Source of the DNA: an uncultured Faecalicoccus sp.
GTDB taxonomy: Bacteria > Bacillota_I > Bacilli_A > Erysipelotrichales > Erysipelotrichaceae
Direction: 5' to 3'
Assembly: GCA_902497095.1 (NCBI GenBank)
Contig: CABVDD010000011.1
Location: 1 to 52,584 of the forward strand
Length of the DNA: 52,584 nt
This document shows, piece after piece, positions 1-8,104 of this stretch (positions within the stretch are counted from its first letter, which is position 1; every line of letters starts with the position of its first letter). Made by a program: the position numbers and the translations under genes. Below the pieces are notes generated by a model, which saw only the letters and a list, made by a program, of their open reading frames with translations, was not told the DNA's origin and searched no databases.

Positions 1-57
1 TTATTGATGAAATATTTGTGACCGCGCGACTTTAGACGCGGGGAAATGGAGGAAAAT

Positions 58-366
58 ATGAATGAGAAATGGATTATTAATACAATATTTTTATTAAAGG
101 TGTTCACAATTATTCTTGCTTTATTCGCAACGTTAAAGACTAGAAAAATACTTATAGAAAAGAATCCTAAACATATTGAAGTTTATAGTTTTTTAATTCA
201 GATGTTTTATATGATCTGTGTTATGATGGTTTTCTTTTTAGATGATATAGTAGATCAAAAAGGAATTCCTTCTGTTTATATTATTATGGTAGTTGGAAAT
301 TTAATTATTGCCGTAGTAACTTTTATTATTGACTATGTCATAAAGAAGAAAAAAAAGAATGTTTAA
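58..366 (+). CDS. Small multi-pass membrane protein, unknown function
   Basis: About 102 residues and mostly hydrophobic, with three likely membrane segments and a Lys-rich cytoplasmic tail (KKKKKN). An ATG also exists at 46, but a GGAGG ribosome site at 48-52 lies inside that longer reading and is correctly spaced (5 nt) for the ATG at 58, so 58 is preferred. The next gene begins 17 nt downstream and encodes a similar small membrane protein, so the two are probably one operon ending at the 682-720 terminator. I do not recognise a family. Confidence 0.6.
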   Translation: MNEKWIINTIFLLKVFTIILALFATLKTRKILIEKNPKHIEVYSFLIQMFYMICVMMVFFLDDIVDQKGIPSVYIIMVVGNLIIAVVTFIIDYVIKKKKKNV

Positions 367-383
367 TCTACAAGAGGTATTAT

Positions 384-677
384 ATGAAAATCGTATATAT
401 TGTATTGTTTATCGTTTTGTTACTCAATAATTTAATAATGGTAAGACATTTAAAAAATCATCCTGATCAATTTAGAAATAAATCATGGTTTTTGATCTTA
501 ACCTTTGAAACGTTTCTGATGGCAGTCATGTTAGGAGGTTTTATAGGATTTGTAGAAATAGAAGATTTATTTACATTAGACATCAAGAAAATTATATTTT
601 TCTTAGTTGAAACAGTTATAATGACGAGCTGTTGGATGGGTATGCTACAAAAAATTGTATTGAATAAGAGTGAATAG
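384..677 (+). CDS. Small membrane protein, unknown function
   Basis: 97 residues with an N-terminal hydrophobic helix followed by a short basic loop and two further hydrophobic stretches (about residues 35-55 and 68-90). A purine-rich AAGAGG site precedes the ATG. It follows another small membrane protein closely and is followed by an intrinsic terminator, suggesting a two-gene unit. No catalytic motif or recognisable family is visible. Confidence 0.6.
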   Translation: MKIVYIVLFIVLLLNNLIMVRHLKNHPDQFRNKSWFLILTFETFLMAVMLGGFIGFVEIEDLFTLDIKKIIFFLVETVIMTSCWMGMLQKIVLNKSE

Positions 678-681
678 ATGT

Positions 682-720
682 AAAAAGCTTACTTTCATTG
701 GTATGAAAATAAGCTTTTTT
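682..720 (+). terminator. Intrinsic terminator
   Basis: The arms AAAAAGCTTA and TAAGCTTTTT, extended by TTTCAT/ATGAAA with one mismatch, close a four-base loop. The 3' arm ends in a T run. It ends the two-gene membrane protein unit and separates it from nudC on the other strand. Confidence 0.8.
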
Positions 721-730
721 AAGAATTGCT

Positions 731-1588
731 CTAACGATAAGTATCCATCTTAAATTGATAGATCATTTCGGAAGTTAGGCTTCCATCTAAGTTTTCTTCT
801 CCATAACGAAGTTCATCTCTAGAGATCCAATAGGCACATTTTAATTCATTGGTGTCTAGACGGATCTCTTTTTCACTGTCTAATTCACAATAAAAACCGG
901 CTAATACATCGCTGACAATACCCCAGGGTTGTGATTTATAATAGCGTATGTTTTTAACTTTTAAACCGACTTCTTCATAAACTTCTCTGGCTACGGTTTC
1001 TTCTAAAGTTTCTCCGATTTCGACAAAACCGGCTAATAAGACTTGTTTTTTCATATGCGGATACTGAGCTAATAAGATTTTGTCTTTATGTGTTAAAGCA
1101 ATGATCACAGCTGGAAAAATTCTTGGATATTCGATAACTCCGCAGTTTGGACAGACGAGTGATCTTTCTGTTGTTCCGGGCTGCAGCTTAGTTTGACAAC
1201 GTCCGCAATAAATACGATTTCTATACCAGTCATACAGATGAAATCCGGTCGCATAGGCAAATCCAATATAATCTGGATCAGAAGCGGTAACAGGTCTTAA
1301 AGGCTGATAGCTAAAACCGTTTTGTTCTAAGACATCGTTGAGTAAAAAATAAGGCTTGTCATCAATAGAAAACAAATAAATAGCTTTATCTGTATTTGCA
1401 TTTAGATCATCAAAAGTCGGACAGTATATACGATTGTTTTCTATTTTTGTTAAAGCGGTTTTACCTTGAAAAGAAAGAACATGATCTTTTGAAGAAGGAG
1501 TAATTTGTTTAAATGTGTTATCAAAAGTATGGGGTGCAATATCTTGTATCATATGAAATCTCCTTTTGAAAAAGGCTTGGAAGTCCAA
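731..1588 (-). CDS. nudC: NAD(+) diphosphatase / NAD-capped RNA hydrolase NudC
   Basis: 285 residues, normal for NudC. The family hydrolyses NAD(H) to NMN(H) and AMP and can remove NAD caps from RNA. A zinc ribbon is visible at Cys128, Cys131, Cys146 and Cys149. A perfect Nudix box runs from Gly187 (GX5E, then REVYEEVGL at 201-209), with the NudC signature SQPW at 219-222. The residues after SQPW (GIVSD) differ from the common PFPxS continuation. It lies 2 nt downstream of glnS on the minus strand, so it is almost certainly co-transcribed and perhaps translationally coupled with it. Confidence 0.92.
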   Translation of the reverse strand: MDFQAFFKRRFHMIQDIAPHTFDNTFKQITPSSKDHVLSFQGKTALTKIENNRIYCPTFDDLNANTDKAIYLFSIDDKPYFLLNDVLEQNGFSYQPLRPVTASDPDYIGFAYATGFHLYDWYRNRIYCGRCQTKLQPGTTERSLVCPNCGVIEYPRIFPAVIIALTHKDKILLAQYPHMKKQVLLAGFVEIGETLEETVAREVYEEVGLKVKNIRYYKSQPWGIVSDVLAGFYCELDSEKEIRLDTNELKCAYWISRDELRYGEENLDGSLTSEMIYQFKMDTYR

Positions 1589-1590
1589 GC

Positions 1591-3252
1591 CTATTTTGGT
1601 AATTTAAATGAACTTTTTAAAGATACGATGCGGTTAAAGACTAAACGTTTGTCCGTTGTATCTTTTTCATCTACGCAGAAATATCCATTGCGTACAAACT
1701 GGAATTTATCTTGTTTTTTGGCGTCTTTGGCAAATGGTTCAATGTAACAATGTTCAACGACTTTTAATGAATTAGGGTTTAAGTTTAATGAACCATCTTC
1801 ATTGTAAACACCTTTATCTTCATCAACCAGGTTTTCATACAATCTGGCTGTGGCTTCAATACAATGATGAACTGGTACCCAATGAATCGTTCCTTTTACT
1901 TTTCGTCCTGTAAAGCCAGAACCTACCTTTGTTTCTGGATCATAAGTGGCATGAACAACAGTTACGTTTCCATTTTCATCTTTTTCAAATCCAGTACATT
2001 TGACAAAGTAAGCGTTCATTAATCGAACTTCATTGCCAACAAACAAACGGAAGTATTTTTTTGGAGGTTCTTCCATAAAATCTTCTCGTTCGATCCAAAG
2101 TTCTCTTTCAAAAGGAATCTGTTTTTTGCCAGCTTCCGGATTGTCCATGTTGATGCTTCCTTCAACAAGTTCGTATTCGCCTTCTGGATAGTTATCAATG
2201 ACAAGTTTAATAGGATCTAAAACAGCCATGATTCGTGGTGCCTTTGGTTTTAGATCTTCACGCAGGCAATGTTCTAAATATTGATAGTCTACAGAAGAAT
2301 TTGCTTTTGTGACACCAACCAGATTCATAAATGTCTGAATAGATTCGGGTGTAAATCCACGGCGGCGTAAAGCAGCGATAGTCACAAGACGAGGGTCGTC
2401 CCATCCATCTACGATACCTTCATCAACTAAGCGTTTAATATAACGTTTTCCAGTGATGACATTTGTCAAATACATTTTCGCAAACTCAATCTGTTTAGGT
2501 GGTTGAGGATACTCCAATTCACGAACGACCCAATCATACAAAGGCCGATGATCTTCGAATTCTAGAGTACAGATGGAATGAGTAACACCCTCGATCGCAT
2601 CTTCAATCGGGTGTGCAAAATCATACATTGGATAGATGATCCACTTGTCACCCGTATTATGGTGTGTCTGACGTGAAATACGATAAATGACAGGATCACG
2701 CATATTGATATTAGGACTGGCCATATCAATTTTGGCACGAAGCACTTTAGATCCATCTTCAAATTCACCGTTTTTCATACCTTCGAACAAACGTAAATTT
2801 TCTTCAACGCTGCGATTGCGGTATGGAGAATCTTTGCCTGGCTCTGTTAATGTACCACGATACGCACGAATTTCTTCTGCGCTTAAATCACAGACGTAGG
2901 CCTTTCCTTTTTTGATCAGCTTGATAGCTGCCTCATACATTTGTGGATAGTAGTTGCTGGCAAATTTTACTTCACCATCATAATGGCAGCCTAACCATTC
3001 TACGTCTTTAATAATTGAGTCAACAAACTCAACTTTTTCTTTTGTCGGGTTAGTATCATCAAAGCGTAAATTAAACTTTCCGCCATATTCTTTAGCCAAA
3101 CCATAATTTAACAAAATACTTTTGGCATGGCCTACATGCAGATAGCCATTTGGTTCTGGCGGGAAACGTGTTACAACGCTTGTATACGTTCCATTTTTTA
3201 AGTCTTCATCTATGATACGTTCAATAAAATTTTTACCTTCATTTGTTTCCAT
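1591..3252 (-). CDS. glnS: Glutaminyl-tRNA synthetase
   Basis: Charges tRNA-Gln with glutamine in the cytoplasm. The class I HIGH signature appears as PPEPNGYLHVGHAKS at about residues 31-45. The region usually holding MSKR reads ITGKRYIKR followed by GIVDGWDDPRL, a variant I associate with Firmicute enzymes. The C-terminal beta-barrel anticodon-binding half is complete, and 553 residues is a normal length. A longer reading starts at 3270, but an AGGA site 9 nt before the ATG at 3252 favours METNEG as the start. Neighbours are a GNAT gene upstream and nudC 2 nt downstream. Confidence 0.95.
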   Translation of the reverse strand: METNEGKNFIERIIDEDLKNGTYTSVVTRFPPEPNGYLHVGHAKSILLNYGLAKEYGGKFNLRFDDTNPTKEKVEFVDSIIKDVEWLGCHYDGEVKFASNYYPQMYEAAIKLIKKGKAYVCDLSAEEIRAYRGTLTEPGKDSPYRNRSVEENLRLFEGMKNGEFEDGSKVLRAKIDMASPNINMRDPVIYRISRQTHHNTGDKWIIYPMYDFAHPIEDAIEGVTHSICTLEFEDHRPLYDWVVRELEYPQPPKQIEFAKMYLTNVITGKRYIKRLVDEGIVDGWDDPRLVTIAALRRRGFTPESIQTFMNLVGVTKANSSVDYQYLEHCLREDLKPKAPRIMAVLDPIKLVIDNYPEGEYELVEGSINMDNPEAGKKQIPFERELWIEREDFMEEPPKKYFRLFVGNEVRLMNAYFVKCTGFEKDENGNVTVVHATYDPETKVGSGFTGRKVKGTIHWVPVHHCIEATARLYENLVDEDKGVYNEDGSLNLNPNSLKVVEHCYIEPFAKDAKKQDKFQFVRNGYFCVDEKDTTDKRLVFNRIVSLKSSFKLPK

Positions 3253-3291
3253 TGTTGAACATCCTTTCATATTCTTTCCAAGTATATCATA

Positions 3292-3828
3292 TCAAAGAAG
3301 ATTTTGGGCAGATTGTCTTTCTTTTAATAGTACAAAAAGTTCTTTCCAAAGTTGAACATATTCTCCTTTTTTCAAGGTTCCGTTTGCGGTTAAAAGATCA
3401 AAGGAATCGCCATGCCATTGATAACTGTCTTCACTGGCACTAAAGCCGTTGCGATAATAAAACTTTTTGCGTGTGATTCTTTGTTCAAGATTATCACAAG
3501 GCACACGATCTGATTCAACATCGATCACGATGATAGAATCTTTACGATTTTCTTTGATCCAATCTAAAATTTTTGAACCAATTCCTTGCCCACGATAACT
3601 TTCAAGGGTTGCCAAATAGCGTACCTGGCAAATTTGTTTATAGTCTAAAATATCTAAAAGGCCGACAAATTCGTTGGCATATGGGTCTTTATACACTCCA
3701 TAAAAATGGCTTCCTGGTAAAATATCAAGTTCATAAAAAGGAATTCTTTCTTTTTCCGGGAAAGCTTTTTGATAAAGCGAACGAAGACGAGGATCGGTAT
3801 TTTTGGTTTCTATAAAATATAACTTCAT
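3292..3828 (-). CDS. GNAT-family N-acetyltransferase
   Basis: 178 residues. The acetyl-CoA-binding motif A is visible as RGQGIGSKIL near residue 80, preceded by the family's usual beta-strand (VRYLATLESY). This places it in the GCN5-related acetyltransferases, which move an acetyl group from acetyl-CoA to an amine; the substrate cannot be told. Only 39 nt separate its stop from the glnS start, so the three minus-strand genes may form one operon. No strong ribosome site is visible. Confidence 0.8.
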   Translation of the reverse strand: MKLYFIETKNTDPRLRSLYQKAFPEKERIPFYELDILPGSHFYGVYKDPYANEFVGLLDILDYKQICQVRYLATLESYRGQGIGSKILDWIKENRKDSIIVIDVESDRVPCDNLEQRITRKKFYYRNGFSASEDSYQWHGDSFDLLTANGTLKKGEYVQLWKELFVLLKERQSAQNLL

Positions 3829-3873
3829 AGATTTATTCTACCATGTTTGATAGGGGAGTTCAAAGCACTTGAA

Positions 3874-3902
3874 TTGCATGACAAGGTATGAAAACCTATA
3901 AT
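3874..3902 (+). promoter_or_regulatory. Promoter for the namA-like gene
   Basis: TTGCAT at 3874-3879 and TATAAT at 3897-3902 are separated by exactly 17 nt. An AGGAGG ribosome site at 3909-3914 precedes the ATG at 3922. Confidence 0.75.
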
Positions 3903-3921
3903 TTATATAGGAGGTAACTAT

Positions 3922-4959
3922 ATGTCAAAATTATTAACACCGGTGCAAATTGCCGGATTATCATTAAAAAACAGAGTTGTCATGCCACCTATGTGCATGT
4001 ATGAAGTAAAAAATAAAGACGGAAAAGTTACAGATTTTCATTTAGCTCATTATGGTGCCAGAGCCATTGGACAAGTAGGACTTATCATTGTAGAGGCAAC
4101 AGCTGTACAGCCAGATGGTCGTTTGACAGACCAAGACTTGGGAATTTGGAGCGATGAGCATATCCCTGGATTAAAACGACTTGTAGATGCCGTACATTCT
4201 TTAGGTTCTCAAATCGGTATTCAATTAGGTCATGGCGGAAGAAAGGCAAAGGATGCCAAAGTTAAAATGGCACCAAGCGCTATTGCGTATAATGAAGAAT
4301 ATGGCATGCCTGAGGCAATGATGCAAACGGATATAAAAACGTGCCAACAAGCTTTTATTCAGGCAGCTATTCGTGCTAAACAAGCTGGTTTTGATATGAT
4401 TGAGTTGCATGGTGCTCATGGATATTTGCTTCATGAATTTTTAGAACCGTTGACTAACCAAAGAGAAGATGAATACGGAGGTTCTTTAGAAAATCGATAT
4501 CGACTCATACATGAAATGCTGCCATCCATCAAAGAAGCTTTTAATGGTCCTGTGTGGATGCGATTATCGTTAACGGCATATGATCAAACAGGCCTGCAAA
4601 ATTCAGTGGAAGATTATCAGCAGATTGGGAAATGGCTGCAAGAAGATGGTATTGACTGCATTGATGTATCTACAGGTGGTTTATTGGATACAACGCCAAA
4701 CATTCCTGTTTTTGCAGGATATCAGGTAGGCTATACACAAAAAATGAAAGAAGCGGTTTCTATTCCCGTAACGGCAGTAGGATTGATTCATGAACCAGTA
4801 TTGGCTGAATATATCCTGCAAAGTGATCAGGCCGATTTGATTGAGGTAGGACGCGCTTTAATTCGTAACAGTAATTGGGTCGTGGATGCGGCTAAAGTAC
4901 TCCATGATTCAAACTTCGCGATATATAATACCTCTTATCAAAGAGGACAGCTGGATTAA
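3922..4959 (+). CDS. namA: NADPH-dependent ene-reductase, YqjM/NamA-type old yellow enzyme
   Basis: 345 residues, single FMN-binding TIM barrel. These enzymes reduce activated C=C bonds with NAD(P)H. YqjM-type hallmarks are present: Cys25 in MPPMCMYE, the substrate-binding His163/His166 pair in ELHGAHGYLLHEF, the REDEYGGSLENR loop near 181-192, and a C-terminal phosphate-binding VGRALIRN. It has its own promoter and terminator, so it is probably monocistronic. The symbol reflects family membership; the physiological substrate is unknown. Confidence 0.88.
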   Translation: MSKLLTPVQIAGLSLKNRVVMPPMCMYEVKNKDGKVTDFHLAHYGARAIGQVGLIIVEATAVQPDGRLTDQDLGIWSDEHIPGLKRLVDAVHSLGSQIGIQLGHGGRKAKDAKVKMAPSAIAYNEEYGMPEAMMQTDIKTCQQAFIQAAIRAKQAGFDMIELHGAHGYLLHEFLEPLTNQREDEYGGSLENRYRLIHEMLPSIKEAFNGPVWMRLSLTAYDQTGLQNSVEDYQQIGKWLQEDGIDCIDVSTGGLLDTTPNIPVFAGYQVGYTQKMKEAVSIPVTAVGLIHEPVLAEYILQSDQADLIEVGRALIRNSNWVVDAAKVLHDSNFAIYNTSYQRGQLD

Positions 4960-4985
4960 CTCTTACAAAAAAGAATTATTAACTG

Positions 4986-5028
4986 AAACCTTGTTGATCT
5001 TTTATGACAAACAAGGTCTTTTTTTTAC
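4986..5028 (+). terminator. Intrinsic terminator after namA
   Basis: The arms ACCTTGTT and AACAAGGT enclose a loop of about 13 nt and are followed by CTTTTTTTT. Confidence 0.8.
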
Positions 5029-5062
5029 TATGCGTCAAAAAGGTTTTACGAAAGCATAAATT

Positions 5063-5109
5063 CATTGAATTTTGCGTTCAATGACAAAAGAAGATTCATC
5101 ACTTATAAT
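5063..5109 (+). promoter_or_regulatory. Promoter with overlapping inverted repeat (operator candidate)
   Basis: ATGACA at 5081-5086 and TATAAT at 5104-5109 are 17 nt apart. A perfect 7-bp inverted repeat, CATTGAA (5063-5069) and TTCAATG (5077-5083) with a 7-nt spacer, overlaps the -35 element, as expected of a repressor site. It drives the coiled-coil gene at 5133 and possibly the tRNA-like RNA beyond it. Confidence 0.6.
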
Positions 5110-5132
5110 CAGGACAAATGGAGGATATAGTG

Positions 5133-5795
5133 ATGGAAAATAAAATGTTAGTGACACAAGCTTTAGATCAGCGAGATCTTTTAGTTAAGAAAATTTGCGA
5201 TAAAATTTATAAAGCCAGTTTTACAGAAACGAAAAAACATAATGAAGAAAAAGTTATGGAAAGAAGAATCACACAAAAAGAATTTGAAAAAGAAGCACGT
5301 TCTTCCTATCAACAAATCATGGATTTGATTCATTGGTATGATAAAGTGGATCAGGCAATCTTGCGCTCTAATGCGAGTACAATGATTGAAACTAGTTATG
5401 GCACGATGTCAATTGCTCATGCCCTGGCACTTCGAAGTCGCTTAAAGTGTAATAATAGCTATGACTCAGATTCTAATTTTGAAGGAAATTTGATAATAAA
5501 ACTACAAGAAGAACTGGATAAAAAGATACAAATAATGGAGCAGAAAAATAAAGGACTACAAAATACGGCGGAAACCATGCGATTGAGCATCTTGGGAAAA
5601 GATACAAAGACTAAAGATGAAACGCCGTTAAAAGTAGTAGAGACATATGTGAAAGAGAATACTACAGAATTGATCGATCCTTTAAATGTACGTAAAAAAA
5701 TTGAAGAGTTAAGTGAGAAAAGGGAAATGATTTTAAATGAATTGGATACGAAGATCAAAGTTTCCAATGCGACAACTTTTGTAGAAATTAACTGA
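5133..5795 (+). CDS. DIP1984-like coiled-coil protein
   Basis: 220 residues from the ATG at 5133. GGAGG at 5120-5124 sits 8 nt upstream of that ATG and inside the longer reading that begins at 5118, so 5133 is preferred. The protein is highly charged and helical: an N-terminal helix (ALDQRDLLVKKI), a central segment with SNASTMIET and SIAHALALR, and a C-terminal helix ending in a second echo, SNATTFVEI. This layout resembles the DIP1984 family (DUF6847), whose function I do not know; the match is from memory of the pattern. No membrane or signal segment is seen. The only transcribed feature directly downstream is a 73-nt tRNA-shaped RNA, with no terminator between, which suggests co-transcription. 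Confidence 0.6.
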   Translation: MENKMLVTQALDQRDLLVKKICDKIYKASFTETKKHNEEKVMERRITQKEFEKEARSSYQQIMDLIHWYDKVDQAILRSNASTMIETSYGTMSIAHALALRSRLKCNNSYDSDSNFEGNLIIKLQEELDKKIQIMEQKNKGLQNTAETMRLSILGKDTKTKDETPLKVVETYVKENTTELIDPLNVRKKIEELSEKREMILNELDTKIKVSNATTFVEIN

Positions 5796-5874
5796 TAAAG
5801 GTACCTGCTGCATGAAAATCATAAACTTCGTTCTCCCGTATAGGGAAAAATTGAGGAAATAGTGAACTCAAAAA

Positions 5875-5947
5875 ATCGATATAGCTTAAAAGATAGAGCG
5901 TACAGCTGATAACTGTAAGAGTAGAGGTTAAAATCCTTTTATCGATA
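5875..5947 (+). ncRNA. tRNA-like RNA, Ile(GAU)-type cloverleaf, probably not a normal tRNA
   Basis: A complete 73-nt cloverleaf. The acceptor stem has seven perfect pairs (5875-5881 with 5940-5946). The D stem is 5884-5887/5896-5899, the anticodon stem 5901-5905/5913-5917 has five pairs, and the T stem is 5923-5927/5935-5939. The anticodon loop CTGATAA gives GAU (isoleucine). Conserved U8, A14, U33, purine 37 and the G53-C61 pair are kept. Positions 19 and 56, which normally pair as G19-C56, are both A, and no CCA is encoded. It is either a decaying tRNA or a dedicated tRNA mimic. Confidence 0.6.
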
Positions 5948-6192
5948 TCTGTTCCTTAGTTATTTGATACATATTTTTGGTTAGATGTTTTTTGTGAGAT
6001 GTTATGGATTAAAGAGTATTGGATCAATGGTTATGGATGAATTTTTGTGTAGACATATATGGTGTTGAAATCCGCAAAGAAGGTTAGGAATGGAACGAAC
6101 TGTCCGTTGATTTCCTTGCGGCTATGTAGTAGGGATTCCCATTTATCTTGATAAGGATCACCTTGTGGTATATCTGCAGGGTGATTTCTTTT
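5948..6192 (+). ncRNA. Possible structured RNA tail ending in a terminator
   Basis: This 245-nt stretch has no credible ORF. It holds a hairpin with arms CCGCAA (6072-6077) and TTGCGG (6116-6121), then a terminator-like stem ATCACC (6157-6162) with GGTGAT (6180-6185) followed by TTTCTTTT. It could be the 3' part of a transcript containing the coiled-coil mRNA and the tRNA-like domain. The upstream sequence 5796-5874 shows no strong promoter or terminator. Confidence 0.35.
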
Positions 6193-6212
6193 AGAACAAA
6201 AAAAGAAGAAGA

Positions 6213-6629
6213 TTATTCTTCTCCTTGTTGTTGAATCATATCTTGTAATGTAATCTTGGAAAAATAGTCTTTTACAAGCTCATCAAATTTTTTCCAGACT
6301 GGTAAAGTTGGACAAAATTCTCTTCGCTCACAAGGCATGGCATGTTCTTCCAGACAGGCAACACAGGCTAAGCTTCCCTCCGTTGCTTTTAAAACATCAT
6401 ATACACTGATCTGATCTGCCGGACTGGCTAAACGATATCCGCCTTGATATCCGCGATTGGCGCACAGAATACCAGAACGATTCAAAACTGGTACAATTTG
6501 CTCCAAATACTTTTTAGAGATGTTCTCTCTTTGGGCAACGTCTTTTAAGGATACATATCCATCGCCCTGATAACGGTTTAAATCGATTAACATACGCAAT
6601 GCGTATCTTCCTTTAGTTGAGATCTTCAT
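6213..6629 (-). CDS. Rrf2-family transcriptional regulator, IscR/CymR type
   Basis: 138 residues. The N-terminal winged helix begins MKISTKGRYALRMLIDL, the Rrf2 hallmark, and a recognition helix follows (ISKKYLEQIVPVL). The effector region carries Cys89, Cys92, Cys100 and Cys106 with a typical downstream tryptophan (PVWKKF), so it may bind an iron-sulphur cluster as IscR does; canonical IscR uses three cysteines and here there are four. It is the last gene of a minus-strand run (SIS, DUF308, Rrf2), though a terminator-like hairpin lies just upstream. Its targets cannot be told from this window. Confidence 0.85.
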   Translation of the reverse strand: MKISTKGRYALRMLIDLNRYQGDGYVSLKDVAQRENISKKYLEQIVPVLNRSGILCANRGYQGGYRLASPADQISVYDVLKATEGSLACVACLEEHAMPCERREFCPTLPVWKKFDELVKDYFSKITLQDMIQQQGEE

Positions 6630-6670
6630 AATCTATATTGTACACCCCTCTCCCTAAAATTTGAACATAT

Positions 6671-6719
6671 ATAAAGAAAAAGAACAAGATTTTTAGTTAA
6701 AAAAATCATTTTGTTCTTT
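6671..6719 (-). terminator. Terminator-like hairpin between the DUF308 and Rrf2 genes
   Basis: The arms AAAGAACAA (6679-6687) and TTGTTCTTT (6711-6719), with inner arms GATTTTT and AAAAATC, form a long hairpin. Read on the minus strand it is followed by TTTCTTTAT. It covers the end of the DUF308 gene. Confidence 0.55.
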
Positions 6720-7259
6720 CTCAAATTGCTTTTTATATTTTTTTATCGTGTGATCAAAGCCAAATAACATGAAACCTTCAAAAATCAAAGCACAGCCGAT
6801 AATCTGTAAAATAAACGCAACGGACTGTAATGGACGAAACCACAAGACTACACCTAAGATCAGGGCAAATACCGCAATACCTGCTGTGAAGTGCCAGTTA
6901 GTAAAACCGTAATCTCGTAACAGGAAAGCTTTTTGTAGTTGCATGATAGAATTGATGATCAGTAAAACACCAACTAAAATAGGCAAAATCGCAATAATAG
7001 ATTCTGGAGATGAGATCATCAAAATGCCAATAAGAACACTAGGCAGTCCCACAAACAAGGGGCTTGCATCAACAGATAGGCGCTTTCCAAAATAAGTATA
7101 TAGTAAAGTGCCTCCGATCGCGATCAAGATCACACCAAAGATGCGTACCGCAATAACCAAAAAGTTATTGTTTAAAATAAAAAGCAGAATTCCGGCAACT
7201 ATGTAGAGAAGTGCCATGATACGGACTTCTTTCGTGTTGGGGTTCATTAAATGATTCAT
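6693..7259 (-). CDS. HdeD-like DUF308 membrane protein
   Basis: 188 residues with about six hydrophobic helices in two similar halves, each holding a glycine-rich pattern (for example SVLIGILMISSPES and GVVLWFRPLQSV). This repeat structure matches the HdeD/DUF308 family of small integral membrane proteins, linked to acid resistance in enterobacteria but of unknown role here. A GGAG site lies close upstream of the ATG at 7259, which overlaps the end region of the SIS gene (1 nt between), so translation is probably coupled. Confidence 0.75.
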   Translation of the reverse strand: MNHLMNPNTKEVRIMALLYIVAGILLFILNNNFLVIAVRIFGVILIAIGGTLLYTYFGKRLSVDASPLFVGLPSVLIGILMISSPESIIAILPILVGVLLIINSIMQLQKAFLLRDYGFTNWHFTAGIAVFALILGVVLWFRPLQSVAFILQIIGCALIFEGFMLFGFDHTIKKYKKQFEKEQNDFFN

Positions 7260-7260
7260 A

Positions 7261-7992
7261 TTAATCTCCTTTCTTTAAAATGTAAGTGTCAAATAGAGCC
7301 TGATTATATGCATCCGCTCCATCTGTATTACTGGAAAGAAATACAGGTGGATCCATACCATTTTCTTTTAGCTTTTCAACCATTCTTCCAATAATACACT
7401 GAGCTAGAAAACAACCTGTGATCGTACTGATAGGTCCCATAGCAGTTACATCATCAATCGCAATGCCGGCATCACCGATTGGTGCTTGATTATCTAATAC
7501 AATATCTGCTAATTCATATAAACGCATTTTACTTTTATGACGGCTGGTAGTCTTTTGCGAATGATCAAGAGAAGTGATCGCAATGATTTTTACTCCCTTT
7601 TTTTGAAGTCGTAAGGCATATTCAATAACCAAAGCGTTTCTTCCAGAATTGCTTGTGATAATCACAACATCTTCAGGTTGCGTATTATATAGATGTTCTA
7701 ACACATCGGCATACTCACTCATCCGTTCGATTTGTGTGCTTTTTGTCGGATGTGTCGCAAGACTGAGTTCTATTTCATCGATTGGATAAATTTTGGCATA
7801 TCCTCCTGCGCGTGCATAAAGGTCTTGTCCGATCATGTGAGAGTGACCGGTTCCAAATGTATAAATCGTATGATCATTACATTGTGTGTTATAAAGAAGA
7901 TTGGCAGCTCGTTGAATGTTTTCTTGATTACAGGTATAGGCATCATGCAAGGCCTGAATCACAAATTCATAATATTGTTTGGCAAAATCCAT
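7261..7992 (-). CDS. SIS-domain sugar-phosphate-binding protein (UPF0309 type)
   Basis: 243 residues from the ATG at 7992. The SIS (sugar isomerase) fold is shown by TFGTGHSHMIGQDLYARAGG, VIITSNSGRNA and the C-terminal FLSSNTDGAD, which matches the UPF0309 group. SIS proteins bind or isomerise phosphosugars; no kinase or permease partner is nearby. The open frame extends upstream to 8154, but that would run into the divergent gene's promoter region. GAGG 8 nt before 7992 and the start MDFAKQYY support the shorter form. First gene of the SIS-DUF308-Rrf2 run. Confidence 0.8.
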   Translation of the reverse strand: MDFAKQYYEFVIQALHDAYTCNQENIQRAANLLYNTQCNDHTIYTFGTGHSHMIGQDLYARAGGYAKIYPIDEIELSLATHPTKSTQIERMSEYADVLEHLYNTQPEDVVIITSNSGRNALVIEYALRLQKKGVKIIAITSLDHSQKTTSRHKSKMRLYELADIVLDNQAPIGDAGIAIDDVTAMGPISTITGCFLAQCIIGRMVEKLKENGMDPPVFLSSNTDGADAYNQALFDTYILKKGD

Positions 7993-8104
7993 ACAGAGTA
8001 CCTCGGTTTCCTTTATTGTATCATTTTCTTCGGAATATGGAAATCTGTTCAAACAAATTGTCTCTAAGAACTCTTCGTTATATACTTTATCTGAGGTGAT
8101 TACG

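Noticed and set aside
7979..8104. N-terminal extension of the DJ-1 gene from 7979
   Set aside because: A GAGGTGA site precedes the ATG at 8105, where the family's usual start lies; the extension overlaps the divergent SIS gene.
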